In this document: one piece after another, positions 56,997 through 64,000 of the stretch | How the letters are laid out: the number at the start of each line of letters is the position of its first letter | Position numbering within the stretch: the first letter of the stretch is position 1 | Source of the DNA: Gemmata massiliana | GTDB taxonomy: Bacteria > Planctomycetota > Planctomycetia > Gemmatales > Gemmataceae | Length of the DNA stretch: 64,000 nt | Assembly: GCF_901538265.1 (NCBI RefSeq) | Contig: NZ_LR593886.1 | Span: 5,477,738 to 5,541,737, forward strand | Direction of reading: 5' to 3' | Notes under the pieces: generated by a model | The model's database searches: none | What the model saw: only the letters and a program-made list of their open reading frames with translations | What the model was told of the DNA's origin: nothing | Translations under genes and position numbers: made by a program

Positions 56997-59522
56997 ATGA
57001 AAACGCACCTCAAACCGGGGTCCGCCCCGATTTCGCCCATACCCATGAACCACACCGCGAAGCCACCGCCCCAAGAGGGGCCGGCGCGCCCGGTCGAACC
57101 GGTCCACTTCACCGCGGACCTCGTCCCTCACCTGGTCTGGGTCGCCCGCCCGACCGGGGGGCTGGAGTACCTGAACCAACGGTTCCGGGAGTTCGTGGGG
57201 CGCGCGATCGAAAGTCTGCACGATTGGGGCTGGCGTGAGATTGTTCACCCGGACGATCTCCCCGAAGTGCTCAAGCAATGGGGCCGGTCCCTCGCGATCG
57301 GTAGCGAGTTACACGCCAAGGTCCGGCTCCGGCGCCACGACGGGGTGTACCGGTGGCACGGGGTCCGCGCGCAGTCGGCCCTTACCCCGGACGGGGCCGT
57401 CGCCCAGTGGTTCGGCACCTGCACCGACATCCACGAACACACGCGGGCTGAGGAGGAGCGCCGGCACCGCGAGGACCGGCTCTCGGCGCAACAAGCCGCG
57501 TTACTCGCGCTGGGGCGCGATGTTCTGCGGTCCGGTGACCCGGCCGACGCGGTGCGCCAAATGACCGAAGCCACCGCCCGTGCCCTCGGCGTCAGTCGGG
57601 TGGGCGTGTGGCGCCACACCCCGAGCCGCCGGGCGATCCACTGCTTCGATCTCTACGAAGCGCACGCGGACCGGCACACCGCCGGGGCCGCGCTGTCGGC
57701 CGACGACTACCCGAAATACTTCCGGGCACTGGAAGAAAGCGACGTCATCGCGGCCGACGACGCACCCGCCGACCCACGAACCCACGAGTTCGCGTCTAAC
57801 TACCTTCTGCCACTCGGGATTGGTGCAATGCTCGACGTTCCTCTGCGCCCGTTCGGGCGATTAGAGGGCGTATTGTGCTGCGAGCACCTCGGCTCGCCCC
57901 GAACGTGGGACCGGGACGAGCAGGTGTTCGCGATGGCCGTCGGGAACCTGATCGCGCTCGCACAGGAGCGCTGGGAACGGGAGCGCGCCGAGGACGAAGT
58001 GCGCGCGGCCCACGCCACTTACGAAACGGCCATCAAAGCAACCGGCCACGTACTCTACGACTGGGACGTGGAGCGCGGCCGGATCGAGTGGGGCGGGAGT
58101 TTCGAGCGGACCCTGGGGTACCGCGGGGAGGAAATGCCCGCCGAACTGAGCGCGTGGGTCGGGCTGGTTCACCCAGACGACCGGGCCGCGCTCGATCGCG
58201 AGATCCGGCGCGTGACCGAAACCGGGACGCCGTTCCAGTTGGAGTACCGGGTGCGCCACCGGGACGGAACGTACATCGTCATGGACGACACCGGGCACTT
58301 CGTTCCCGCTCCCAACGGGCGCGCGAAGCGGATGGTCGGGTTCGTGAGCGACATTACGAACCGCAAGCGCCTGGAAGAACAGGTGCAACAGTCGCGGAAA
58401 ATGGAAGCGGTCGGTCGACTCGCGGGCGGGGTCGCCCACGACTTCAATAACCTGCTCACGGTCATCAACGGGTACACGGAACTGGCGATCGGTGCGCTCC
58501 CAGAGGGCGCCCCCGTCCGGGCGATGGTGGACGAGGTGCGCAGAGCCGGGGACCGGGCCGCGGACCTGACCCGGCAGTTGCTCGCGTTCGGGCGCCAGCA
58601 GGTGCTCCAGCCCAAAATATTCGACCTGAACGAAGTCGTGGGCGACCTCGCGGGAATGTTCCGGCGCGTGATCGGTGAAGACATTCAACTGGGCGTCCAG
58701 ACCGGGGCCGGCCCGCTGCGCGTGAAGGCGGACCCGGGGCAGGTCGAGCAAGTGCTCATGAACTTGGTCGTCAACGCCCGCGACGCGATGCCCACGGGCG
58801 GGAATCTGACCATCGAAACTAGCGCCGTGGTGCTATCCGCGAAGCTGGCTCAGGACGGGTCCGAGGTTATCCCGGGGCGGTACGTGGTGCTGGCGGTATC
58901 GGACACCGGGTGCGGCATACCGGATGACGTGCGCGCGCACGTGTTCGAGCCGTTCTTCACCACGAAAGAAATCGGAAAAGGCACGGGCCTGGGTCTGGCG
59001 ACCGTGTACGGCATCGTGAAGCAGTCTGAGGGGCACATCGAACTAGAAACCACCGTCGGACACGGAACCACGTTCCGCGTCTATTTGCCGGGAGTGCCCC
59101 AAGCCCCAGACACCAGTAAACCGGAAGCCGATTCCGACGAGCTACCCAGCGGCACGGAAACAGTGCTCGTGGTCGAGGACGAACCGGGGGTGCGAGCTGT
59201 GGCCCAGATGATTCTCCAATACCTCGGGTACACCGTCTTGGTTGCGGCGAACAGCACGGAGGCGGTTGAGGTCGCACGCAGTAGGCCGCCGATCGATCTG
59301 CTACTCACGGACGTGGTAATGCCCAAAGTGGGCGGACGGGCGGTGGCCGAGCAGCTCCAGCGAGACGTTCCGAACCTAAAAGTCGTGTATATGTCGGGGT
59401 ACACGGACGACGCGGTCGTGCGCCACGGGGTCGAACAGGAGCGGGCCGACTTCCTTCAGAAGCCGTTCACAACCGCGACCCTGGCACACAAGGTTCGCTC
59501 CGTTCTGGACCGGAGCGCGTAA
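56997..59522 (+). CDS. hybrid sensor histidine kinase (PAS-GAF-PAS-HK-REC)
   Basis: 841 residues, no membrane helices, so cytosolic. Domains in order: PAS (about 33-150, FTADLVPHLVWVARPTGGLEY), GAF (about 165-325, MTEATARALGVSRVGVW), a second PAS of PAS_3 type (about 340-460, GTYIVMDDTGHFV), the dimerisation/phosphoacceptor helix with H481 in GGVAHDFNNLL, an HATPase domain (NLVVNARDAM; DTGCGIP; GLGLATVYGIV) and a C-terminal receiver with D772 in LLLTDVVMPK. The GGVAHDFNNLL-type H-box marks this large hybrid-kinase class. Signals and the output partner are unknown; the adjacent Glu55 receiver is a candidate. Confidence 0.93.
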   Translation: MKTHLKPGSAPISPIPMNHTAKPPPQEGPARPVEPVHFTADLVPHLVWVARPTGGLEYLNQRFREFVGRAIESLHDWGWREIVHPDDLPEVLKQWGRSLAIGSELHAKVRLRRHDGVYRWHGVRAQSALTPDGAVAQWFGTCTDIHEHTRAEEERRHREDRLSAQQAALLALGRDVLRSGDPADAVRQMTEATARALGVSRVGVWRHTPSRRAIHCFDLYEAHADRHTAGAALSADDYPKYFRALEESDVIAADDAPADPRTHEFASNYLLPLGIGAMLDVPLRPFGRLEGVLCCEHLGSPRTWDRDEQVFAMAVGNLIALAQERWERERAEDEVRAAHATYETAIKATGHVLYDWDVERGRIEWGGSFERTLGYRGEEMPAELSAWVGLVHPDDRAALDREIRRVTETGTPFQLEYRVRHRDGTYIVMDDTGHFVPAPNGRAKRMVGFVSDITNRKRLEEQVQQSRKMEAVGRLAGGVAHDFNNLLTVINGYTELAIGALPEGAPVRAMVDEVRRAGDRAADLTRQLLAFGRQQVLQPKIFDLNEVVGDLAGMFRRVIGEDIQLGVQTGAGPLRVKADPGQVEQVLMNLVVNARDAMPTGGNLTIETSAVVLSAKLAQDGSEVIPGRYVVLAVSDTGCGIPDDVRAHVFEPFFTTKEIGKGTGLGLATVYGIVKQSEGHIELETTVGHGTTFRVYLPGVPQAPDTSKPEADSDELPSGTETVLVVEDEPGVRAVAQMILQYLGYTVLVAANSTEAVEVARSRPPIDLLLTDVVMPKVGGRAVAEQLQRDVPNLKVVYMSGYTDDAVVRHGVEQERADFLQKPFTTATLAHKVRSVLDRSA

Positions 59523-59675
59523 GCCGCGAACCGTGGCACTGTAATCGGATTATTAGCTCCGGAGCGCGCCTCTCGCGTTCCGGAGCGCGTCGATTGGGAT
59601 GGACTTGCGTGTGGACCCGGTCGATAATATGAGAGTAGTTGATCCAGACACATGCGGTTCGAGGTGGTTCACGGA

Positions 59676-60146
59676 ATGCTGCGTCGGGCGCTAACACACT
59701 GTCTGATCTTCGCCGTCGTAGTGGGGCCGTTGCTCTGCTGCTGCTCGGCGGGGAAAGTGTCTGCGCGCTCGTCGACGTCGACCTCCACTGCCCTTCCCGA
59801 CCGGCTCTCGATCGAATCAACGTCTTCGTGCTGCGCGCACAAGCGTGCCCCGGCAAAAGCGGAGCACACGGAACAATCTGCTCCGCAAAAGCCTGCTGCG
59901 CCGACCGAAAAATGCCCCTGCAAGAGCGCAACGGACCAGTCACAGACGGTCCAAAGCGAACCGACGCAGAGCGATTTGAGTACGTTCTTGCGGCTCCTCG
60001 CACTCGACGTGAGCGCGCTGCTTGATGGGCCGAGCACGGGTGACATTGCTCTCGTACTTTCGGGCACTTCGGGCGAACGCGCCACCGATTCTTCGCGGCT
60101 CACCACGGCCGATCTCCTCTACGCGCACCACAACCTCCGCTGCTAA
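59676..60146 (+). CDS. Cys-rich exported protein at the head of the metal-efflux cluster
   Basis: 156 residues from ATG 59676 (GGTGG upstream); an ATG at 59652 is an alternative. The signal segment THCLIFAVVVGPLLCCCSAG ends in a Cys cluster that could be a lipobox. Further cysteines follow (SSCCAHKRAP; EKCPCKSATD). The C-terminal half is Leu-rich and ends DLLYAHHNLRC. Cys clusters and location before Cus-like genes suggest metal binding, but no family is recognised. Confidence 0.55.
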   Translation: MLRRALTHCLIFAVVVGPLLCCCSAGKVSARSSTSTSTALPDRLSIESTSSCCAHKRAPAKAEHTEQSAPQKPAAPTEKCPCKSATDQSQTVQSEPTQSDLSTFLRLLALDVSALLDGPSTGDIALVLSGTSGERATDSSRLTTADLLYAHHNLRC

Positions 60147-60300
60147 CTCGTCTCACACGGCACGATTACGCCCACTAACGGGTACGTCGCGCCGTTCGTG
60201 TTTCTTCGCTGCGCCAACGCGCACCCGATCCCTTTATCTTCGTTCGTAACCGCGCCCGGCGCGCGGGAGCGATTTGTATTCGATCTTTCACGCAATCGTT

Positions 60301-60337
60301 GGTTGGCGTTCGGGGCCACTGCCCCCGAACGCCAACC
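60301..60337 (+). promoter_or_regulatory. 15-bp perfect leader hairpin touching the ribosome-binding site
   Basis: Arms 60301-60315 and 60323-60337 pair perfectly around a seven-base loop. The Shine-Dalgarno GGGGAG (60338-60343) begins at the next base, eight bases before the ATG at 60351. It may affect translation of the lipoprotein or act as an upstream terminator. Confidence 0.5.
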
Positions 60338-60350
60338 GGGGAGAACAGCC

Positions 60351-61193
60351 ATGCTCCGTAAATGGGTTCTGTTCGGCGGTCTTTTTGCCGCCGCCACCGC
60401 GGTTCTTGTTGGGTGCAACAACAGTCAGCCGCCGACCGAGAAGGCCGCGGAACCAAAGGCCGCGCCCGCCAAAGCCGACGAGGAACACGGGCACAAGCCG
60501 GGCGCTCACGGCGGCACCCTCGTCTCGCTCGGCAAGGACAGCTACCACGCGGAAGCCGTGTTCGACAAGAACGGCGCCGTGCGCCTGTACACACTCGGAA
60601 AGGACGAAGCCCGCGTCCAGGAGGTCGAGGCCCAGGAACTGAGCGGGTACGCGACCGCCGTTGGTTCGAACGCGGGCGCCACCGAAGTGAAGTTCGCCGC
60701 CAAGCCCCAACAGGGCGATTCGGCCGGGAAGACGTCGCTGTTCGTGGGCCAGTTGCCGACCGAACTCGTGGGGCAAACGGTCCAGATCACGATCAACAAC
60801 ATCCGAATCGGGGGCGAGCGGTTCCGGATCGCGTTCTCGAACACCACCAGCGCCCACGCGGACGCCCCCATGCCGGACGGGGTTGGCAGCGACGAAAGCA
60901 AGAAGCTCTACCTGACGCCCGGTGGGAAGTACACGGCTGAAGACATCAAAGCGAACGGCTCCGCTCCCGCGGCAGTGAAGTACAAGGGCATCAAGTCCGA
61001 CCACAACGCCAAGCCGCAGCCGGGCGACAAGATCTGCCCCGTGTCGATGACCAAGGCCAATCCGAAATTCACCTGGGTGGTCGGCGGGAAGACCTACGAG
61101 TTCTGCTGCGTGCCGTGCATTGATGAATTCGTACAAGCCGCGAAGAGCAACCCCAGCGAGATCAAGGCGCCGACTGAGTACATCAAGAAGTAA
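60351..61193 (+). CDS. metal-cluster lipoprotein with a C-terminal YHS-like CCxxC motif
   Basis: 280 residues. ATG 60351 has GGGGAG upstream. The signal peptide has lipobox AVLVGC, followed by a low-complexity Ala/Lys/Pro linker with a His-rich patch (EEHGHKPGAHGG). The central part is a beta domain. The C-terminus carries KICPVSMTKANPKFTWVVGG, then KTYEFCCVPCIDEFV, a YHS/TRASH-type metal-binding pattern with CPVS...FCCxxC. It sits between a Cys-rich gene and another lipoprotein plus an RND adaptor, so a periplasmic role in Cu/Ag or similar metal handling is inferred. Confidence 0.75.
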   Translation: MLRKWVLFGGLFAAATAVLVGCNNSQPPTEKAAEPKAAPAKADEEHGHKPGAHGGTLVSLGKDSYHAEAVFDKNGAVRLYTLGKDEARVQEVEAQELSGYATAVGSNAGATEVKFAAKPQQGDSAGKTSLFVGQLPTELVGQTVQITINNIRIGGERFRIAFSNTTSAHADAPMPDGVGSDESKKLYLTPGGKYTAEDIKANGSAPAAVKYKGIKSDHNAKPQPGDKICPVSMTKANPKFTWVVGGKTYEFCCVPCIDEFVQAAKSNPSEIKAPTEYIKK

Positions 61194-61303
61194 CCGGGTT
61201 CGCTGCATCGAAATGAGCGGACCGCGTGTGTTCTGTTGCTGGTTTCCCGCTCCCCTGGAGCGGGTGTTCGTGTGATTCATCGCCTCACTAACGGAGATCC
61301 TTC

Positions 61304-61714
61304 ATGTTCGTGAACACTTACACTCTGACTCGTTCGGTAGCCGTTGCGGTCTGCGCGTTCGCACTGGTCGGGTGCGGGGAGCGCGTCGCGCGCAACTCCT
61401 CCCCGTCGACCCCGGGCACGAGCAACGAAGCCCCCGAAGGCGCAGTGGCAGCGGAACGAGCCAAGCTCAGCCCCGAAGACCGCGCGCTGGTCGAAGCGCA
61501 AGAGTGGTGCGTCATCTCGAACGACGAACAACTCGGATCGATGGGCGCGCCCATCAAGCTCACGATCAAAGGCCAGCCGGTGTTCGTGTGCTGCAGGGGA
61601 TGCGTCAAAAAGGCCGAATCCAACCCGGACGCGACGCTGGCCAAGGTGGAAGAACTGAAGGCCAAAGCGAAAGCCAACAAATCCGACAAGACCGATAAGG
61701 GCAAGGCACACTAA
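61304..61714 (+). CDS. small YHS/TRASH-like lipoprotein of the metal-efflux cluster
   Basis: 136 residues. The signal peptide has a lipobox (ALVGC). After a Ser/Pro linker comes the motif WCVISNDEQLGSMGAPIKLT, then QPVFVCCRGCVKKAESNPD. This is a Cys-x-Ile...Val-Cys-Cys-x-x-Cys pattern closely matching the C-terminal motif of the preceding lipoprotein. A Lys-rich tail follows. It is likely a periplasmic metal-binding accessory. Next in line is the double RND adaptor. Confidence 0.75.
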   Translation: MFVNTYTLTRSVAVAVCAFALVGCGERVARNSSPSTPGTSNEAPEGAVAAERAKLSPEDRALVEAQEWCVISNDEQLGSMGAPIKLTIKGQPVFVCCRGCVKKAESNPDATLAKVEELKAKAKANKSDKTDKGKAH

Positions 61715-61771
61715 TTCGGGCCGCTTCTTCCCGCCGCCCCATCTCCACACAGGGCGGCACGGAGTCCCGCC

Positions 61772-64000
61772 ATGCGAACCACTCCCGGAACCCGGCTCCC
61801 TCACCGCACCGCATTGCTCGCGGTGGGAGGGCTGCTCACGATCGGGGCCGCGGTGCTCATCGCTCACGAGGGGCACGCACCGCTCCCCACGCGCGGCGCC
61901 CAAGTGGACGCCGAGAAGGGAACGCTCCTGCTCACCGCGGACGCGCGCGCCGGGGCTGACGTGGATACCGCGCCCGTCGAACAGTCCGCGATCGAGGAGC
62001 GCGTGCCCGCCTACGCTTCGCTTGTCGCGCCGTGGCCGAACCAGGCGTTCGCCACGGCCCGGGTGCCCGGGCGCGTCGTTCGCGTGGCCGTCACCCCTGG
62101 GCAACGGATCGCAGTCGGGGACACGATCGCCGAAATCGAGAGCCTGGAAATCGACACGCTCCAGCTCGACGTCCTCGCGGCCCGCACCGATATCGCGCTG
62201 GCCGAAAAGCAGGTCGCGGAACTCACCAAATCGGCCGACGCGGGAGCGGTCGCGGGGCAAATGGTGATCGACGCTCAGACGCGGCTCGCGCGGAACCGCA
62301 ACGCCCTCGACCTCGCCCGCGGCAAGTGGCTCGGGCTAGGGCTGCCCGCAGCACGGCTCGATGAGCTGCTGCGCCGCGGAGAGGTGCTGCCCGGCCTCGC
62401 GCTCCCCGTAACGGCCCCCGTATCCGGAACTGTGGCCCGCGCCGATCTGACGACGGGCAAAGTGGTGGAACCGGCCGAACAACTGGCCGAAGTCATCGAT
62501 CTCTCGACGGTCTGGGTCCGGATCGAGGTGCTGGAGAAGGATCTGCGCCGAATCGCGGTGGGTCAACTGGTCGAGTTGCACCTGGCCGCGTATCCGGGTG
62601 AGGTATTCCGAACAACGGTTCGAGCCAGGAGTCAGTACCTCGACGCCACAACGAACGTGACCACCGCGTGGGCGGAACTCGCCAACCCGAGCGGGTCCGA
62701 ACCGCGGTTCCGGCCGGGTATGTCCGGTCAGGCGCACCTCGTCGTAACCGACGAAGCGCCCGTACCTTCTGCGAGCGCGAATCGCCCACCTTCCCGCAAA
62801 CATCGATTAACGGTCCCCGCCACCGCAATCCTTCGCGAAGGGGTGGAGCGGTTCGTGCTCGTGGAGGAAGCGAACGCTGTCGGCTCATCGGAGTACCGCA
62901 AGGTGCCGGTGGTGGTGGGGCGCGCGGCCGGCGGTCGGGTCGAGGTCATCGCGGGCGGGGTCTTCGCGGGCGACCGCGTGGTTACGCGCGGCGGGCACGA
63001 ACTCGGGCCGTTCTTCGCGCCGACCGTGCTGCGCCCCACCCCAGAAGCCGCGCGCAACATCGGGCTTCGGGTCGAACCGGCGCGGGTCGTTGCGCTCGAC
63101 GAGATCCGCACTCTGGACGGCGCGGTGGACGTCCCGCCCGCGCACCGCGGGTTCGCCGCGTCCCAGCTCGCGGGCACGATCCATTCGATCAAAACCGATC
63201 GCGGACGCTCGGTAACCGCGGGCGAAGTGCTGGGAGAAGTGTTCAGCCCGGAACTCCTGACGATGCAGCAAGAACTGCTCCGGATTCACCTGGAAGTCGC
63301 ACTCGCGGTCGACCGCCTCGACCGGCTGCGATCCGCGGGCGTAGGGGTCGCGGCCACGCGGGTGTGGGAACAAGAGAGCCAAGTGAAAACCCTGAAGGCC
63401 CAAGCGGACGCGCTCCGGCGCAAGCTCCTCACTGTGGGCCTGATCTCGACACAAATCGACCAGCTCCTAGCAGACAAACGGCCGGTCGGATTCGCCCCGG
63501 TCCGCGCCCCCTTCGCCGGGGTCGTGGTGAATTTTGACAAAGTGCTGGGGCAGGCCGCGGCCGCGCACGAATCACTGTTTGAGGTGCGCGACCCGGCCGC
63601 ACGTGCGCCGATTCGAGGGTTCGTGCCCGAACGCGACACGGACCGAATCAAGCCCGGCCAGGTCGTGCGCGCCCGATTAATCGCTGACCCGAATTTCGTG
63701 GGGCGCGGGGTCGTGGCCCGGAGCGGCGGAACCTTCGGCGCGGAGAACCGCACGCAATCGATCTGGGTGGACCTTGATACCGGCTCCGCGCCCGCGTTGC
63801 TACACGGCCAACTGGCCACGTTGTCGATCGTGCTCGGTCAGCGCCCCCTGGCCCTGGCCGTTCCTCGGTCCTCGGTGGCCACCGAAGGCACAGCGGCGTT
63901 CGTATTCGTGCAAAAGACAGATGGAACACTCGACCGGCGCCCCGTTGAGATCGGACCAACCGACGACCGGTTCGTAACAATCACGCGCGGCTTGGCCGAT
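61772..64000 (+). CDS. double-length CusB/HlyD-type RND adaptor, 3'-truncated by the window edge
   Basis: ATG 61772 is preceded by GGAG. The frame is open to the last base, giving at least 743 residues. An N-terminal membrane segment (LLAVGGLLTIGAAVLIAHEGH) leads to a first adaptor module: lipoyl-like RVPGRVVRVAVTPGQ near residue 97, helical hairpin, and PVTAPVSGTVARADLTTG near residue 210. Then comes a beta-barrel with IDLSTVWVRIEVLEKDL. A second complete module follows: GTIHSIKTDRGRSVTAG near 467, hairpin, and PVRAPFAGVVVNFDK near 577. This double form, within one chain, is unusual; normal CusB proteins have one module. The Cus-like context suggests Cu/Ag efflux, with an RND permease probably further downstream. 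Confidence 0.85.
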   Translation, partial: MRTTPGTRLPHRTALLAVGGLLTIGAAVLIAHEGHAPLPTRGAQVDAEKGTLLLTADARAGADVDTAPVEQSAIEERVPAYASLVAPWPNQAFATARVPGRVVRVAVTPGQRIAVGDTIAEIESLEIDTLQLDVLAARTDIALAEKQVAELTKSADAGAVAGQMVIDAQTRLARNRNALDLARGKWLGLGLPAARLDELLRRGEVLPGLALPVTAPVSGTVARADLTTGKVVEPAEQLAEVIDLSTVWVRIEVLEKDLRRIAVGQLVELHLAAYPGEVFRTTVRARSQYLDATTNVTTAWAELANPSGSEPRFRPGMSGQAHLVVTDEAPVPSASANRPPSRKHRLTVPATAILREGVERFVLVEEANAVGSSEYRKVPVVVGRAAGGRVEVIAGGVFAGDRVVTRGGHELGPFFAPTVLRPTPEAARNIGLRVEPARVVALDEIRTLDGAVDVPPAHRGFAASQLAGTIHSIKTDRGRSVTAGEVLGEVFSPELLTMQQELLRIHLEVALAVDRLDRLRSAGVGVAATRVWEQESQVKTLKAQADALRRKLLTVGLISTQIDQLLADKRPVGFAPVRAPFAGVVVNFDKVLGQAAAAHESLFEVRDPAARAPIRGFVPERDTDRIKPGQVVRARLIADPNFVGRGVVARSGGTFGAENRTQSIWVDLDTGSAPALLHGQLATLSIVLGQRPLALAVPRSSVATEGTAAFVFVQKTDGTLDRRPVEIGPTDDRFVTITRGLAD

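Overview
This 64 kb window is GC-rich and almost fully coding. The gene families point to a planctomycete, most likely of the Gemmata group. The evidence is two type-IV-prepilin-like DUF1559 proteins, a TIGR03000-type Gly/Tyr-rich secreted protein, an ECF sigma factor fused to a membrane segment and TIGR03067-like domains, a sulfatase, and S9 peptidase, RND and HlyD paralogues. No phage, plasmid, IS element or CRISPR array is visible.

Layout. 1-3840: end of an RND efflux permease and its lipoprotein adaptor. 4255-10418: two tiny proteins, a PA0069-type radical SAM protein, a secreted AhpD-like protein interrupted by an in-frame UGA, DoxX, an unknown protein, a small CPTC redox protein and an MFS exporter. 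10561-17430: a carbon-storage/NADPH block (gnd, zwf, glgP, pgm). 17581-25722: S9 peptidase, Imm51-like protein, sigma fusion, DUF1559 protein and a DUF4198-like protein. 25996-32084: a second AhpD-like UGA gene, asnS, two methyltransferases and nhaA. 32189-41549: secreted and membrane proteins, a DEAD-box helicase, tRNA-Leu(UAG), a phosphatase, surE, a cupin-like protein, a sulfatase, selD and a SMI1/KNR4-like protein. 41608-49098: rne with a DUF2344 gene, then ptsI, ptsH, an EIIA gene and hpf. 49305-59522: adaptor, lipoprotein, trmB, an ABC1 kinase, a second DUF1559 pair, a receiver protein and a hybrid histidine kinase. 59676-64000: the start of a heavy-metal (Cus-like) efflux cluster, running off the end.

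The most notable finding is a selenium theme. Two unlinked genes of the carboxymuconolactone decarboxylase/AhpD superfamily are each cut by a single in-frame UGA exactly where the second cysteine of the family's CxxC redox motif belongs (CFY-UGA-M and CFY-UGA-T). In both, the reading frame continues into convincing family sequence. The same window encodes selenophosphate synthetase (SelD). Together these indicate two CxxU selenoproteins, one exported and built from a tandem domain duplication. Standard gene calling would split or truncate both. Other points of interest are a ~450-residue acidic/RGG insertion inside the S1 domain of RNase E, a receiver domain with Glu at the phosphorylation position, a double-length RND adaptor, and several long intergenic inverted repeats.

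Nothing was computed. Family assignments come from reading motifs and overall sequence character; functions are inferences unless stated otherwise.
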